Shown: positions 53,931 through 64,000, counted from the stretch's first letter. The stretch is DNA of 64,000 nucleotides from Oncomelania hupensis (GCA_036898135.1 CM072511.1:163515564-163579563); one strand, 5' to 3'. Made by a program: numbers and translations. Notes: a model not told the origin generated them from the letters alone.

Positions 53931-55035
53931 CTATCCTATCCTATCCTATCCCGTAACTCGAAAGTCGTTGGGACACCACAGTTGATCGTTTAACCAGCGC
54001 ACCATTATATTACTCTGTCCTCAGCAACGCTCATGGCTTCGCTCAGTGTCAAGCCAGTCCATTCTCGAATGTTGTTCTCCCACCTCTTTTTCTGTCTCCC
54101 TCTTCTCCTGCCTCCCTGCACAAAGAATGGTCTTTGCAAGGCCTGATGACCTAGTGACGTAGCCATACCGTCAGGGTTTCCGTTTCTTCACCACTGTGAG
54201 CATGTCATCATGTTGTCCAATGGCTTGTGTGATGGTCTGTCGGACTTCGTTGTTGGTGATTGCTGAGTATAGTAAATGCCCAGAAGTCTTTTGTAGCACC
54301 CCATCTCCATGCTTTGTATTCTTAGTTTTAGGTCTGTTATGAGGGTCCATGTTTCGGAAGATGGAGATAACTAGTGAGCGCAGCAGCCTTACCTTGGAGT
54401 GTAGACTGATGATCCTGTCTTTCCAAATGGGCTTCAACCTTGTCAGGGCAACAGTTGTTTGTGCGATCCTGTAGAAGACTTCCTGTCGGGACCCATTGTC
54501 TGATACAATGGTTCCTAAATATTTGAAGCTATGCACTGTGTTGAGGGATTGGCCTTGAACTTTGATGTCCATGTTGATGCCGTTGGTATTGTTGGTCATC
54601 ATTTTGGTCTTCTCTGCACTTGTTTCCATTCCAAAGGCTCTGGAGGTGGTGTCAAGCCTCTGTACCAGCTGTTCAAGCTCTTGTTCCTCTCCAGCCAATC
54701 CATCAATGTAATCCGCAAAACGGAAGTTGGAGATTTATCTACCCCCTATACTGACTGTGCCTTTGTAATCTGCAAGGGCATCTGACATGGTGCGCTCTAT
54801 GAAGATGTTGAAGGGTGTTGGAGAAAATTTGCATCCTTGATGCAAACCGATTGTTGTTCTGAACCAGTTCCCGATGGCGCTGTTGTGGAGGACTGCACCA
54901 GTAACCTTGTCATACAGGCTTTTGATGACTTCAATAATTTTAGCGCTGATGTTGTACACTCTTGTGGTTGTCCACAGAGCTGCATGCCAGACTCGGTCAA
55001 ACGCTTTCTTGAAGTCTACAAACACATGATATAGA
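53931..55035 (-). mobile_element. RTE-like LINE, RT and 3' end, minus
   Basis: Longest copy of the family. Minus frames: FVDFKKAFDRVWHAALW and GLHQGCKFSPTPFNIF (RT motifs A and B), then SAEKTKMMTNNTNGINMDIK, FKYLGTIVSDNGSRQEV, SKVRLLRSLVISIF and a 3' end with (GGATA)n tail (53931-53950 on plus). A stop lies between the two frames. The catalytic box reads FADY instead of FADD, so it is inactive. 5' truncated at about 55035. Confidence 0.85.
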
Positions 55036-55136
55036 TGTTGTTGGTGCTGAAGGTATTTCAGGCGATGTGCACACCGTCATAAAGCTTGCCATGAGAGTAG
55101 CGAAGCCTCTAACGCCTCTCTTCCCCACCCCCTAAA

Positions 55137-55520
55137 GTTTAAAGGACCACAAGATCACGCACGTCGGTTTACAGATCCTTTCCAAAATCATTGTGAGTGT
55201 TGCCCCTACCAAAAAAAATGCCCTCATAAAAATGACACCTTCCTAAGGCACGATTTTGATATACATCGATAACGTCTTTTATGTTTATGTGGCTATTAAT
55301 AACATCAAGGTTGAATCTGCACGAGAGAGTGTATTGAAGGCACCGTTGTGTGTTTACACAGCAAGAAAGAGATGCCTACCCTTCAAAGCTTAGCGGCCAG
55401 TTCATGCAACGATGACCTATTATATCACCTGTTAATGTGACACCGAGGCAACTTCTGAGGTAAAGTCATTGTCACCATACACAAACATCCATGCGACTGT
55501 GGCCCCTTTAACTTAAGCGA
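55137..55520. repeat. Copy of SLC28 intron-1 sequence upstream of the gene
   Basis: Diverged but collinear with 59208-59640: CCACAAGATCACGCAC/CCCAAGATCACGCAC, GTTTATGTGGCTATT/GTTTATGTACCTATT, CTTAGCGGCCAGTTC/CTTAGCGGTCGGTTT, TTATATCA, GTCATTGTCAC/TTCATTGTCAC and ACATCCATG. No exon-like frame follows it. Confidence 0.65.
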
Positions 55521-55930
55521 CCGTCTTTACCTGCTTATCTTTTATCGTTGTACTGGTGCAATAGCCTAATATTTCCACCATAATGTAATAAGTGTGACGT
55601 GTAAGGAGGCAATAGGAACAAACTCAGTCTGAAAAAACAAAACCGTCCTACATTCTTTCTCTGAGAAGGTGAAAGAGATTGTCTTCTTTTTTTCTCTCTT
55701 TTTTTTAATACTGTTTTACACAGATTTGTTTTACTTCCAAAAAGCCTGGGATAGTGCTGTAGTTATTTTCTCTTCCAAAAATGTCAGCTCAGCGTTTTGC
55801 TAGGCCTGTTCATAAAGCGTGTCGGCAACCCCTTTCGCACAAGAACCCTGCATAGAGAATTAGTTCATGCGAAATTATAAATCGCTTCTGTTCAACATCT
55901 TCCCACGTTCATCGCAAATAGTTTCAACCT
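55521..55930. other. Unassigned intergenic DNA
   Basis: No coding or repeat signal that I can support. Confidence 0.6.
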
Positions 55931-55934
55931 CTTA

Positions 55935-56155
55935 TTGTGACCTAAAAATTACACCAGTGTCTTTGAAATTACACCGGTATTCTGGAAAGTAAAGCAATTT
56001 CCTGAAAAAATGACATCAGTGTCCTGGAAATTAAACTGATGTCCTGGAAAGTAAACCAATGTCCTGAAAAATTACATCAGTGTCCTGGAAAATTAAACCG
56101 GTGTCCTGGAAAGTACACCAGTGTCCTGAAAAATGACATCGGTGTTCTGAAACGT
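55935..56155. repeat. Tandem repeat with TGTCCTGGAAA units
   Basis: About 12 short units (17-19 bp) alternating CCAGTGTCCTG, GAAAATTACATC and GAAAGTAAACC, forming a roughly 54-bp higher-order period. Confidence 0.8.
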
Positions 56156-56196
56156 TGTTTGCACAGTAGGCTGGAGTTAGGTTCCGTATAAAGTCA

Positions 56197-56985
56197 ACAA
56201 ATCTGTATTACAACAAATCTGTATTACAACAAATCTGTATTACAACAAATCTGTATTATAACAAATCTGTATTATAACAAATATGTATTATAACAAACTG
56301 TATTACAACAAATCTGTATTACAACAGATCTGTATTACAATAAATCTGTATTATAACAAATCTGTATTATAACAAATATGTATTATAACAAACTGTATTA
56401 CAACAAATCTGTATTACAACAAATCTGTATTACAATAAATCTGTATTATAACAAATATGTATTATAACAAACTGTATATATTACAACAAATCTGTATTAT
56501 AACAAATCTGTATTTCAACAAATTTGTATTATAACAAATCTGTATTATAACAAACTGTATATATTACAACAAATCTGTATTATAACAAACTGTATATATT
56601 ACAACAAATCTGTATTATAACAAACTGTATATATTACAACAAATCTGTATTACAATAAATCTGTATTATAACAAATATGTATTATAACAAACTGTATATA
56701 TTACAACAAATCTGTATTATAACAAATCTGTATTTCAACAAATTTGTATTATAACAAATCTGTATTATAACAAACTGTATATATTACAACAAATCTGTAT
56801 TATAACAAATCTGTATTACAACAAATCTGTATCTGTATTGCAACAAATCTGTATTACAACAAATCTGTATTATAACAAATTTGTATTATAACAAATCTGT
56901 ATTCCAACAAATCTGTATTACAACAAATCTGTGTTATAACAAATCTGTATTACAACAAATCTGTATTATAACAAATCTGTAATAA

Positions 56986-57067
<82 letters not shown>

Positions 57068-57470
57068 TGCATTTATACAACGCATTTTTCATTAGAATAA
57101 CAACTCAATGCGCTTACACACGTCATTCGTACGCATAATCACAACATTCGCACTACATCATGTACAGCATCTTTGAGAAAGTATTATTACAACAAATCTG
57201 TATTACAACAAATCTGTATTACAACAAATCTGTGTTACAACAAATCTGTATTATAACAAATCTGTATTACAACAAATCTGTGTTATAACAAATCTGTGTT
57301 ACAACAAATCTATATTACAACAAATCTGTATTACAACAAATCTGTATTACAACAAATACAGCAAATCTGTATTATAATAAACTGTATTACAACAAATCTG
57401 TATTACAACAAATCTGTATTATTACAAATCTGTATTACAACAAATCTGTATTACAACAAATCTGTATTAT
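56197..57470. repeat. 16-bp minisatellite (TATTACAACAAATCTG) with AAT insert
   Basis: Over 60 units of TATTACAACAAATCTG and variants (TATTATAACAAATCTG, TATATATTACAACAAATCTG). It is interrupted by an AAT microsatellite and unrelated DNA (56980-57185). Confidence 0.92.
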
Positions 57471-57473
57471 CCC

Positions 57474-57530
57474 AGATCGGCCAGCGCCTTGAGCAGCTCT
57501 TGGCAGAAAAAAGCGCTCGCTATAAGAACG
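57474..57530 (+). repeat. Dispersed repeat 3' end (AGCGCTT family)
   Basis: CGGCCAGCGCCTTGAGCAGC and AAAAGCGCTCGCTATA match the 3' end of the family at 63640-63745. Confidence 0.6.
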
Positions 57531-57921
57531 GTACAATAACACAAGTAATATTTTTAAAACGAAACAAAGTGGATTTCACACAAACTAGATAGAAATAATA
57601 TAAGCTTTCATAAATCTTTTTTTTTGGAGGTGGGGTAGGAGGGGGGAAGAGATTTTGACCTCCTCAGAACAGGGAGGAGAGAAAATCCCCTTGATATGAA
57701 GAACCAGGGTTGGTGTAAACTGTGCATAAAGGATATCTCGGTGAGACTACCCTAATGTGTAAAATATGTTTGTGTGGACCTTTGACTGGGTGAAGGGTGA
57801 TAGGTCAGATCTTCAGCTTAACACCGGAAGAATTTCCAGATCCACGAACGCTCGTTATCGGTCTTGGCCTGATTTGTGCAGTGCGTACATTGTCTTCACG
57901 AAGGCCTTTTTCTAGTACAGG

Positions 57922-58470
57922 GTTAAACCTTACGATGATATCCTAGGGTTAAACCTTACGATCATATCCTAGGGTTAAATGCATATATTTCAATATTTAT
58001 ACTGCCAGGGCCCTACAACAAGTAGAATGGCCATTTAGGCAGTGAAATGGCCACAAGGCTCACATGGTAAAATAATTTTTAAAAGATAAATAAAAATTAT
58101 TTGTAAAAAAAACCACACACTCACACTAATAAACCCACACTCACACACTGTACATACTACACCAAAAATCAAGAACAATAAAAGTATGCCAAAAAAATTA
58201 CATTTAAAACACATCGTTGAGCAGTCACTCAAGAGAAAGGAAAATATTAAGAAGCAATAAAAGTTTAAAGTAAGCATAATGAAGAAAAAAAATAGTGTTA
58301 AACCTTACGATAATATCCTAGGGTTAAACCTTACGATGATATCCTAGGGTTAAACCTTACATTGATATCTTAGGGTTAAAGTTTAAATTGATAACCCATA
58401 GTGAAATCTTACATTGATATTTATTAAATTGATTGGATTAAACTTTACATTGATATCCTAGGGTTCAATA
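57922..58470. repeat. 26-bp minisatellite split by about 310 bp
   Basis: Units GGGTTAAACCTTACGATGAT plus ATCCTA occur at 57922-57978 and again at 58296-58470, where later units decay. The intervening segment (57985-58294) begins soon after with CCAGGGCCCTACAAC and could be an insertion, but a matching other end was not found. Confidence 0.75.
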
Positions 58471-58503
58471 GAATTAATGTCAAGTCTTTCCTCTTTTCTT
58501 CAG

Positions 58504-58621
58504 ATTTCTAACAATGGAGAACTCTGTGGAATTAGTCAACGTCACCAATATAGGACATTCATGGGAGGTCACCAACCCTGCCTTTAACCATACAGACAAT
58601 GAAACCATACTTCAAGACAAA
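58504..58621 (+). CDS. SLC28 start exon, residues 1-36
   Basis: Acceptor TTCTTCAG, ten 5' UTR bases, then ATG at 58514 in a good context (AACAATGG), donor AAA|GTAAGT. It encodes MENSVELVNVTNIGHSWEVT, then NPAFNHTDNETILQDK. An acceptor before the ATG implies an upstream non-coding exon that I cannot locate. Confidence 0.85.
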
Positions 58622-61018
58622 GTAAGTTTTATTATCATTTTCGAAAACATTTATTTATTTATTTATCTGTTTATTTATGTCAGAATGTGTTTTAAAATGT
58701 ATTTATTTATTTATGCCTTGAATTTATGTATTTATTATTTATTAATGTATTTACGAAAGTGACTTGCTTTATTTATTTATTTATTTATTAACCTAATTAT
58801 TTATTGTATACTAGTTTCATGTCTAGATGTAGCAGTAAACTAATGTTTGAAGTGGTGTGTTTGCATAGCGCATCTTCCAGTTTAAGGAAGTGCTTAATGC
58901 GTAGACGCACTACAACTCTTTCTCACTGTGCACTGATTCGCGGCAACCAGAGAGAAAGAAAGAATGGCGGCAACCTAATCTTAATTGGAAGGTTCTGGAA
59001 GGTTCAAAAACATTTTTTCGAGGATCTCCGACCTCGAACCTAATTTCCTGAACTTTTTTTTTTCAAAAGGTTCAGCAACCTAGGTTCGGGATCTGAGAAT
59101 CTCCAAAAAAAACGTTTTCGAACCTCCCCGAACGTTCCACGGCTATAAGCGTTGCAAGATGAGAGCGCGAAGAATTGGTGCTAGCCAAATGGAAATTCAG
59201 CAATGTTTTCATTAGAGGATCCCAAGATCACGCACTTCAGCATAACAGAAGCTTTTTGAAATTCACAGTCAGTGTTGCCACAAGGCAAAAACATAAAATT
59301 CTCTTTAAAAAGTACACTTTTGATTTACATCAATAAATTGATGTGTTTATGTACCTATTCAAAATATGAATGTGGATTCTGAACATGGCACTGCAGCAAA
59401 AGTATATTTAGTAGACACAGTTGTTTATTTCCATAATTAACCAGGAAGAGACGCCTAAAGTTCAAACCTTAGCGGTCGGTTTGAACAATGATTACCCATT
59501 ATATCATCTTTAAAAAAAAAAGAAAAAAAAAAGCTAAATTACTGTGACAAAATGACATTTCCTAAGTAATTTCATTGTCACTCGCATACACACACGCACA
59601 CACACACCCACACACACATATAAAAAGACATCCATGATATTCTGGCCCTATCACCATAGTAACTCCGACACTTCCAGGAAGACATACGCGTAGCACAAGA
59701 TGGCCTCAAAGACGTCGACGTGGTGGCAGACTTGGAGGAAAAGACGCGACCGCGTAGGCGACGTTTCAACCCGGTAGGAGCGATGCAGACGTCGGTCGCA
59801 GGCTGCGTCACGCGGCATGAGCGTCACGTGTGGAAAGCCGTCAAACTCATCCTGCTGACCTTGTATTTCCTGTATTTTGGGTAAGACGTAACTCTGTATT
59901 TTGGGTAAGACATGGCGTGGTATTTTGGATAAAGTCGTGACGTTGTATTTTGGGTAAGACGCGACGTAGTGTTTTTGGGTAAGACGTTGTATTTTTTAGT
60001 TAGACGTGACGTTCTTTTTGGATAAAACATAAGACGTTGTATTTTGGGTAACATGTGATGCTGGATCTTGGTGTGACGTTGTATTTTGTATATGGTGCAG
60101 ATGGTTGAGGCGCAGGTTTTATTGCCGAAGGTTACGGGTGGTACCCAGAAGGAGGCGAACTTATGCGAATTAGGTACAAGACTTTTCCGGTTATCGAGGA
60201 GTACTACGGTTTTCCTTCCTGGATGCAGTCAGTCTAACAAAGGATATTTATATATTTGTTTATTTATGTTTCTATTTCTTTTTAATTTCCAGATACGCCA
60301 TGAAATATCGTTTTGGTGACGAGGGATCCCTGCGTCTGTTGGTGCTGACCATCTTTGGATTCCTGCTGATTGTGTACAAGACACTGTCGGGCCTGTTAGG
60401 ACTGACGTGCGGCTGCTGTCCCACAGGCTTACTGCTGAGGTCGTCTACACACACCAGACGACTGAGGTTTTTCTTTCGATGGTGGGTACCTAAAGCTTTA
60501 CGTACTACAGCCGATATTTAATGTGTTTTGCTTTTTGCAGTACTGATTGAGGAACAAAGTAATGTTCCTATGAAGCTTGGTCAAAATCCGTTGTCCTGAG
60601 ATATGGCTTCTAATGGACCGACGCTGTGTGCTAAAGATCATAACTGATTTATTCCAGATTCAAGAAGAAGGGGAAGGGAAGTAACTCCCAGTTACAGTTA
60701 GGACATGAGATAACTCTGGGGCGACCACAGGCACATGCGAGCGCAATAATGTAACAATTATCAGCTATTCTTACTGATATTTTGCATATTGTGCAGGTTT
60801 CTGTACCTCGGCGTTCTGGCATTCATAGTGTTGTACACAGCGCTAGACATTGCACGCAACAACCCTCGCAACCTCATGTCTCTGGCTGGCATTGCTACCT
60901 TCATCATCCTTCTCTACCTCACTTCAGCCGATGCCGCACAGGTGAGCAAGAATACTCTGGACAGAATGTGGTCCTTAAATCGCTGTAACGGAGAGATAGG
61001 TGGGCGTTGTGAAACAGT

Positions 61019-61094
<76 letters not shown>

Positions 61095-61101
61095 CATTGT
61101 T

Positions 61102-61182
<81 letters not shown>

Positions 61183-62853
61183 GTCTATAATGTGTAGCTA
61201 ATTCTCACAACCTCTTCGTTTTGCCTCACTTCAGCCGATTCCACACATGTAAATCAAAGAATACTCGCTTTACTGCAGCTGCTGTATTTTCCCTGTTAAG
61301 ACGGCTTGAGTGTCTAGTTTGGAGTTCCCAGACTTAGCAGAGAATATTTTGATTTAAACGGGAATCGGAACGAACAAAATGTGTGTCGGTCTATCAGTCA
61401 TGCCGTTGCACGTCACATCTCAATAACCACTGAACAGATTTTTGTAACCCCAAAACCATTAGTTTGTTTTTTCAGTATTGAACTCCACTTCTTCCTTCTA
61501 TTCATGAACATATGGTACACTTTCTTCCTTTAAAACACACATTTTTATTTCTTTAAGATCAGGTGCTTTGTTAAGAGTGTGAATGTAATTGTGAAGCAGA
61601 GTGAGTGCGAATAGTTTCGAGTATAAAATGTGTTTTACATGTTTTAATCATTAACGTGTTTTAATTATTAACATGGTATATTGTTACTGTTATTTTTAAT
61701 GTCCATAAAGTTAAAGAGCTAGCTGTAACATTAGGCTATATATACATCTGTAAGATTAGGCTATATCTATACCTGTAACATTAGGCTATATATACACCTG
61801 TAACATTAGGCTATATCTACACCTGTAACATTAGGCTATATCTACACCTGTAACATTAGGCTATATATACACCTGTAAGATTAGGCTATATCTACACCTG
61901 TAACATTAGGCTATATATACACTTGTAAGATTAGGTTATATCTATACCTGTAACATTAGGCTATATATATATACACCTGTAACATTAGGCTATATCTACA
62001 CCTGTAACATTAGGCTATATATACACCTTAAGATTAGGCTATATCTACACCTGTAACATTAAGCTATATATACACCTGTAAGATTAGGCTATATCTATAC
62101 CTGTAACATTAGGCTATATATACACCTGTAACATTAGGCTATATCTACACCTGTAACATTAGACTATATCTACACCTGTAACATTAGGCTATATCTACAC
62201 CTGTAACATTAGACTATATCTACACCTGTAACATTAGGCTATATCTACACCTGTAACATTAGGCTATATATACACCTGTAAGATTAGGCTCTATCTACAC
62301 CTGTAAGATTAGGTTAGATCTACACCCGTAATATTAGACTATATCTACACCTGTAACATTAGGCTATATCTACACCTTTATTGTACTAAAGGTTTTCAGC
62401 TTTAACTTCAAGTTATCTGTACGTTACAGGTTAGCTTCAAGTTATCTGTACGTTACAGGTTAGCTTCAAGTTATCTGTACGTTACAGGTTAGCTTCAAGT
62501 TATCTGTACGTTACAGGTTAACTTCAAGTTATCTGTACGTTACAGGTTAACTGGCATCCCGTGTTCTGGGGAATAGCAGTGCAGTACGTGTTCGCTTTGC
62601 TGATCATCAGAACACAGTGGGGCTTCTCAGCCTTCAACTACCTCGGAGACCGTGTCACAGAGATGCTGGCATACTCCAACGCTGGGGCAGCCTTCGTCTT
62701 CGGTGAAAAATACACTGACCACATCTTTGCTATGAAGGTGAGTGGATAGTGGTGGTGGTGGTGGTGGTTAAAAGGAAGGTGGTGGTGGTGGATGTTAGAA
62801 GGTGGTTGGCTGGATGGATGGATGGTCGATCGACTGTTTGATGATGGTGATGG

Positions 62854-62952
<99 letters not shown>

Positions 62953-63409
62953 CATCGACAGCAATAAATCTCGTTCGCTATAAATCTTCCAATTTTAAAG
63001 CAGAATACCAATGATTTTGCTGCTGACGTCGACATTGATGAAAATCACCGCCACAACAACGACAACAATAAAGCTAACAAACAGCGACATTGCAAACACC
63101 AACAATGCTACTGACAACTACAGCGATGACGACGACGACGGCGATTATGATTTTGCTGCTGCTGCAGCTGACATTGGCACAATCACTTCGACGACAAGAA
63201 CGACTACAACGCTCTTACGATCATAATAATAATGCTGTTTCTTGCAGGCTTTACCAGTCATCGTGTACTTCAGTGCTCTGATCTCAGTGCTGTACTACTT
63301 GGGGGTGATGCAAGCTGTTATCAGTGTGGCTGGCAGGTTTCTGTCCTTTTGCCTCGACACTTCACCCACGGAATCCCTCAACTCCGCCGGAAACATTTTC
63401 CTAGGACAG
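58504..63409 (+). CDS. Concentrative nucleoside transporter (SLC28/CNT family), N-terminal 333 residues
   Basis: CDS 58514-58621, 59678-59880, 60293-60481, 60797-60941, 62546-62737, 63248-63409: 999 nt, all phases consistent. CNTs are plasma-membrane symporters that take up nucleosides with Na+ or H+. A cytosolic N-terminus (about 85 residues, basic RPRRRRFNP) is followed by hydrophobic segments at roughly 86-104, 112-135, 163-187, 195-212, 216-245 and 279-305. Family blocks: VNWHPVFWGIAVQYVFALLI, AGAAFVFGE, ALPVIVYFSALISVLYYLG and ESLNSAGNIFLGQ, all typical of CNTs. Vertebrate CNT3 is about 690 residues, so the second half lies right of the window, as do the later substrate-site motifs. SLC28A3-like is likely but not certain. 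Confidence 0.92.
58640..58805. repeat. (TTTA)n-rich simple repeat
   Basis: ATTTATTT runs with interruptions in SLC28 intron 1. Confidence 0.9.
59208..59640 (+). repeat. SLC28 intron-1 segment with an upstream paralogous copy
   Basis: Collinear with 55137-55520. The homology ends about 30 bp before the acceptor of the next exon. An A-rich stretch and a CA repeat were added in this copy. Confidence 0.6.
59678..59880 (+). CDS. SLC28 exon 2, residues 37-103
   Basis: Acceptor CACTTCCAG; donor TTTTGG|GTAAGA. It encodes a charged cytosolic part (EDIRVAQDGLKDVDVVADLE and KTRPRRRRFNPVGAM) and the start of the first hydrophobic segment, AVKLILLTLYFLYFG. Its last bases and donor are repeated many times in the intron (59869-60085). 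Confidence 0.9.
59869..60085. repeat. Minisatellite made from an exon end and its splice donor
   Basis: Eight to ten decaying copies of TGTATTTTGGGTAAGACGT. The first copy includes the end of SLC28 exon 2 and the true donor (59881). At least three later copies keep GG|GTAAGAC intact (about 59899, 59959, 59979). Confidence 0.85.
60095..60240 (+). mobile_element. Decayed tRNA-derived SINE fragment
   Basis: CAGATGGTTGAGGCGCAGG, AATTAGGTACAAGACTTTTC, GAGGAGTACTACGGTTTTCC and GGATGCAGTCAG parallel the SINE at 52103-52280. Confidence 0.55.
60293..60481 (+). CDS. SLC28 exon 3, residues 104-166
   Basis: Acceptor TAATTTCCAG; donor CGATG|GTGGGT. It encodes SLRLLVLTIFGFLLIVYKTL, then LTCGCCPTGLLLRSSTHTRR. 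Phases 2 in and 2 out fit the neighbours and rule out the alternative GG donor one base later. Confidence 0.9.
60797..60941 (+). CDS. SLC28 exon 4, residues 167-215
   Basis: Acceptor TTGTGCAG; donor GCACAG|GTGAGC. It encodes FLYLGVLAFIVLYTALDIAR, then LMSLAGIATFIILLYLTSAD. A decayed copy of the exon end lies at 61209-61265, beyond an ATT microsatellite. Confidence 0.92.
61019..61185. repeat. (ATT)n microsatellite
   Basis: About 165 bp of ATT with a central ATC/GTT patch. Poly-Tyr and poly-Ile frames are artefacts. Confidence 0.95.
61209..61265 (+). pseudogene. Decayed duplicate of the SLC28 exon 4 end and donor
   Basis: TGCCTCACTTCAGCCGATTC, CACACATGTAAATCAAAGAA and TACTCG align with 60914-60960 (ACCTCACTTCAGCCGATGCC, GCACAGGTGAGCAAGAATAC). 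The donor has become CA|TGTAAAT and would not be used. Confidence 0.75.
61715..62380. repeat. 25-bp minisatellite (CTGTAACATTAGGCTATATC + TACAC)
   Basis: About 26 units alternating TATATCTACAC and TATATATACAC, in SLC28 intron 4. Confidence 0.93.
62404..62549. repeat. 29-bp minisatellite carrying the splice acceptor
   Basis: Five units CTTCAAGTTATCTGTACGTT plus ACAGGTTAG. Each contains TTACAG|GTTA; the last one is the true acceptor of SLC28 exon 5 (62543-62545). Earlier AGs lie at 62428, 62457, 62486 and 62515 (A positions). Using the copy 87 nt upstream keeps phase but meets a stop within 21 codons; the others shift the frame. Confidence 0.88.
62546..62737 (+). CDS. SLC28 exon 5, residues 216-279
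   Basis: Acceptor is the last of five repeated TTACAG sites; donor AAG|GTGAGT. It encodes VNWHPVFWGIAVQYVFALLI, then FNYLGDRVTEMLAYSNAGAA and FVFGEKYTDHIFAMK, strongly CNT-like. Confidence 0.95.
62750..62951. repeat. (GGT)n and (GAT)n microsatellites
   Basis: GGT runs at 62750-62790 and a nearly pure GAT run at about 62846-62951. Asp, Met, His and Ser homopolymer frames are artefacts. Confidence 0.95.
63248..63409 (+). CDS. SLC28 exon 6, residues 280-333
   Basis: Acceptor TTTCTTGCAG; donor GGACAG|GTCAGT. It encodes ALPVIVYFSALISVLYYLGV, then CLDTSPTESLNSAGNIFLGQ, the CNT block that precedes the T-E-A-P-L motif expected in the next exon outside the window. Confidence 0.95.
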
Positions 63410-63639
63410 GTCAGTTCAGCGAGGATGAATTATAGTCCCCTGTCACAGGGGAGTGGGGGGGGGGAGCGTATGGGGGAAGTCAGTTCAGTGATATGTGCCT
63501 CATTTTTAAAGCTGGACACGGTGGCTCCGTGTTTAAAAACATGTCAATACAGTTAAAGCATTGGATGTGTAAGCAATAATGTTGCAGGCAGTGGCTCCAA
63601 ATTTCAGGGTTGACGGTTTGGAGCTCCGAAACAACTAGC

Positions 63640-63745
63640 ATGCCTCTGATGCCCAGGCAAGTGTCCCCTACTCCCTGAGTTAGGCCTTGTATCGGCCAGC
63701 GCCTTGAGCAGCTCTTGTGCTGGAAAAGCGCTAGGTTAAAAACGG
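63640..63745 (+). repeat. Dispersed repeat 3' end (AGCGCTT family)
   Basis: GCCTCTGATGCCCAGGCAAG, CGGCCAGCGCCTTGAGCAGC and GCTGGAAAAGCGCTAGG match the other family members in reverse or direct orientation. Confidence 0.65.
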
Positions 63746-63804
63746 GTTTAACAAATTATATTGATACTTGAATTCTAGAGCAGAGGTCAATTCTTACTAG
63801 CACG

Positions 63805-63852
63805 TTCAAACTCCGTGGTGAACATTTTCTTAGGATCGGGCGTTTCAGCGAC
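63805..63852 (+). pseudogene. Decayed duplicate of the SLC28 exon 6 end and donor
   Basis: AACTCCGTGGTGAACATTTT, CTTAGGATCGGGCGTTTCAG and CGA align with 63379-63422 (AACTCCGCCGGAAACATTTT, CCTAGGACAGGTCAGTTCAG and CGA). The donor GT is lost. Confidence 0.7.
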
Positions 63853-64000
63853 TCGTGTTTTCTTAGAGGGTCAGAGAAACCATGCTTGTTGAGTAGTAAT
63901 CCATTACCATCTAGAATTCTTTTGTTTCTATAAATGTTGCACGGAATGACGAGTTATTGACTATTACTGGATCTAGCTTGCAATGCTGAAAACATAAATT

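Noticed and set aside
57985..58294. A hAT MITE starting CCAGGGCCCTAC
   Set aside because: A matching inverted end and target duplication were not found, so only the interruption of the minisatellite is reported.
60480..60483. Donor after CGATGG for SLC28 exon 3
   Set aside because: It would leave the next exon out of phase; splitting after CGATG (donor GT at 60482) gives the consistent frame.
62638..63035. Poly-Ser, poly-His, poly-Asp and poly-Met frames
   Set aside because: Translations of one GAT microsatellite in different frames.

Overview
This is a eukaryotic, intron-rich and very repeat-rich window. It carries two ordinary animal genes on the + strand, embedded in transposable elements of kinds common in marine invertebrates: DIRS, Gmr1-like Ty3, CR1/L2-like and RTE-like LINEs, hAT elements and tRNA-derived SINEs. 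With the long minisatellites and the exon sizes this suggests a lophotrochozoan, most likely a mollusc and perhaps a marine gastropod. The species cannot be fixed from the sequence.

Region 1 (1-3200) is satellite DNA: a 56/88-bp array with an E-box palindrome in nearly every unit, then a 29/27-bp array. Region 2 (3214-30934) holds the last 12 exons of MED24 (Mediator tail subunit). They sum to 1689 nt, exactly 563 codons including the stop, with every splice phase matching. The last intron (18352-30790) is inflated to 12.4 kb by an inverted pair of hAT copies and by a four-level nest: CR1-like LINE, hAT-like transposon, DIRS element, tRNA-derived SINE.

Region 3 (about 31990-55035) is intergenic and mostly mobile DNA. 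Old RTE-like LINE pieces are split by a very young Gmr1-like LTR retrotransposon (32129-38715, minus). A decayed second copy (43119-47477, plus) contains a solo LTR of another family. Other LINE ends, a hAT transposon (49001-50562), telomere-motif MITEs and SINEs fill the rest. Region 4 (58504 to the right edge) is the 5' half of a concentrative nucleoside transporter gene (SLC28/CNT). Six exons encode 333 codons in consistent phase, and the introns are largely minisatellites.

The two genes are functionally unrelated (transcription co-regulator; Na+- or H+-coupled nucleoside uptake). The most unusual signals are these: (i) both Gmr1-like copies end at the same junction without RNase H, although the LTRs of one copy look almost identical; (ii) exon ends or splice sites are duplicated into the adjacent introns at least six times across the two genes; (iii) the four-level transposon nest with a DIRS internal complementary region preserved at its junction.
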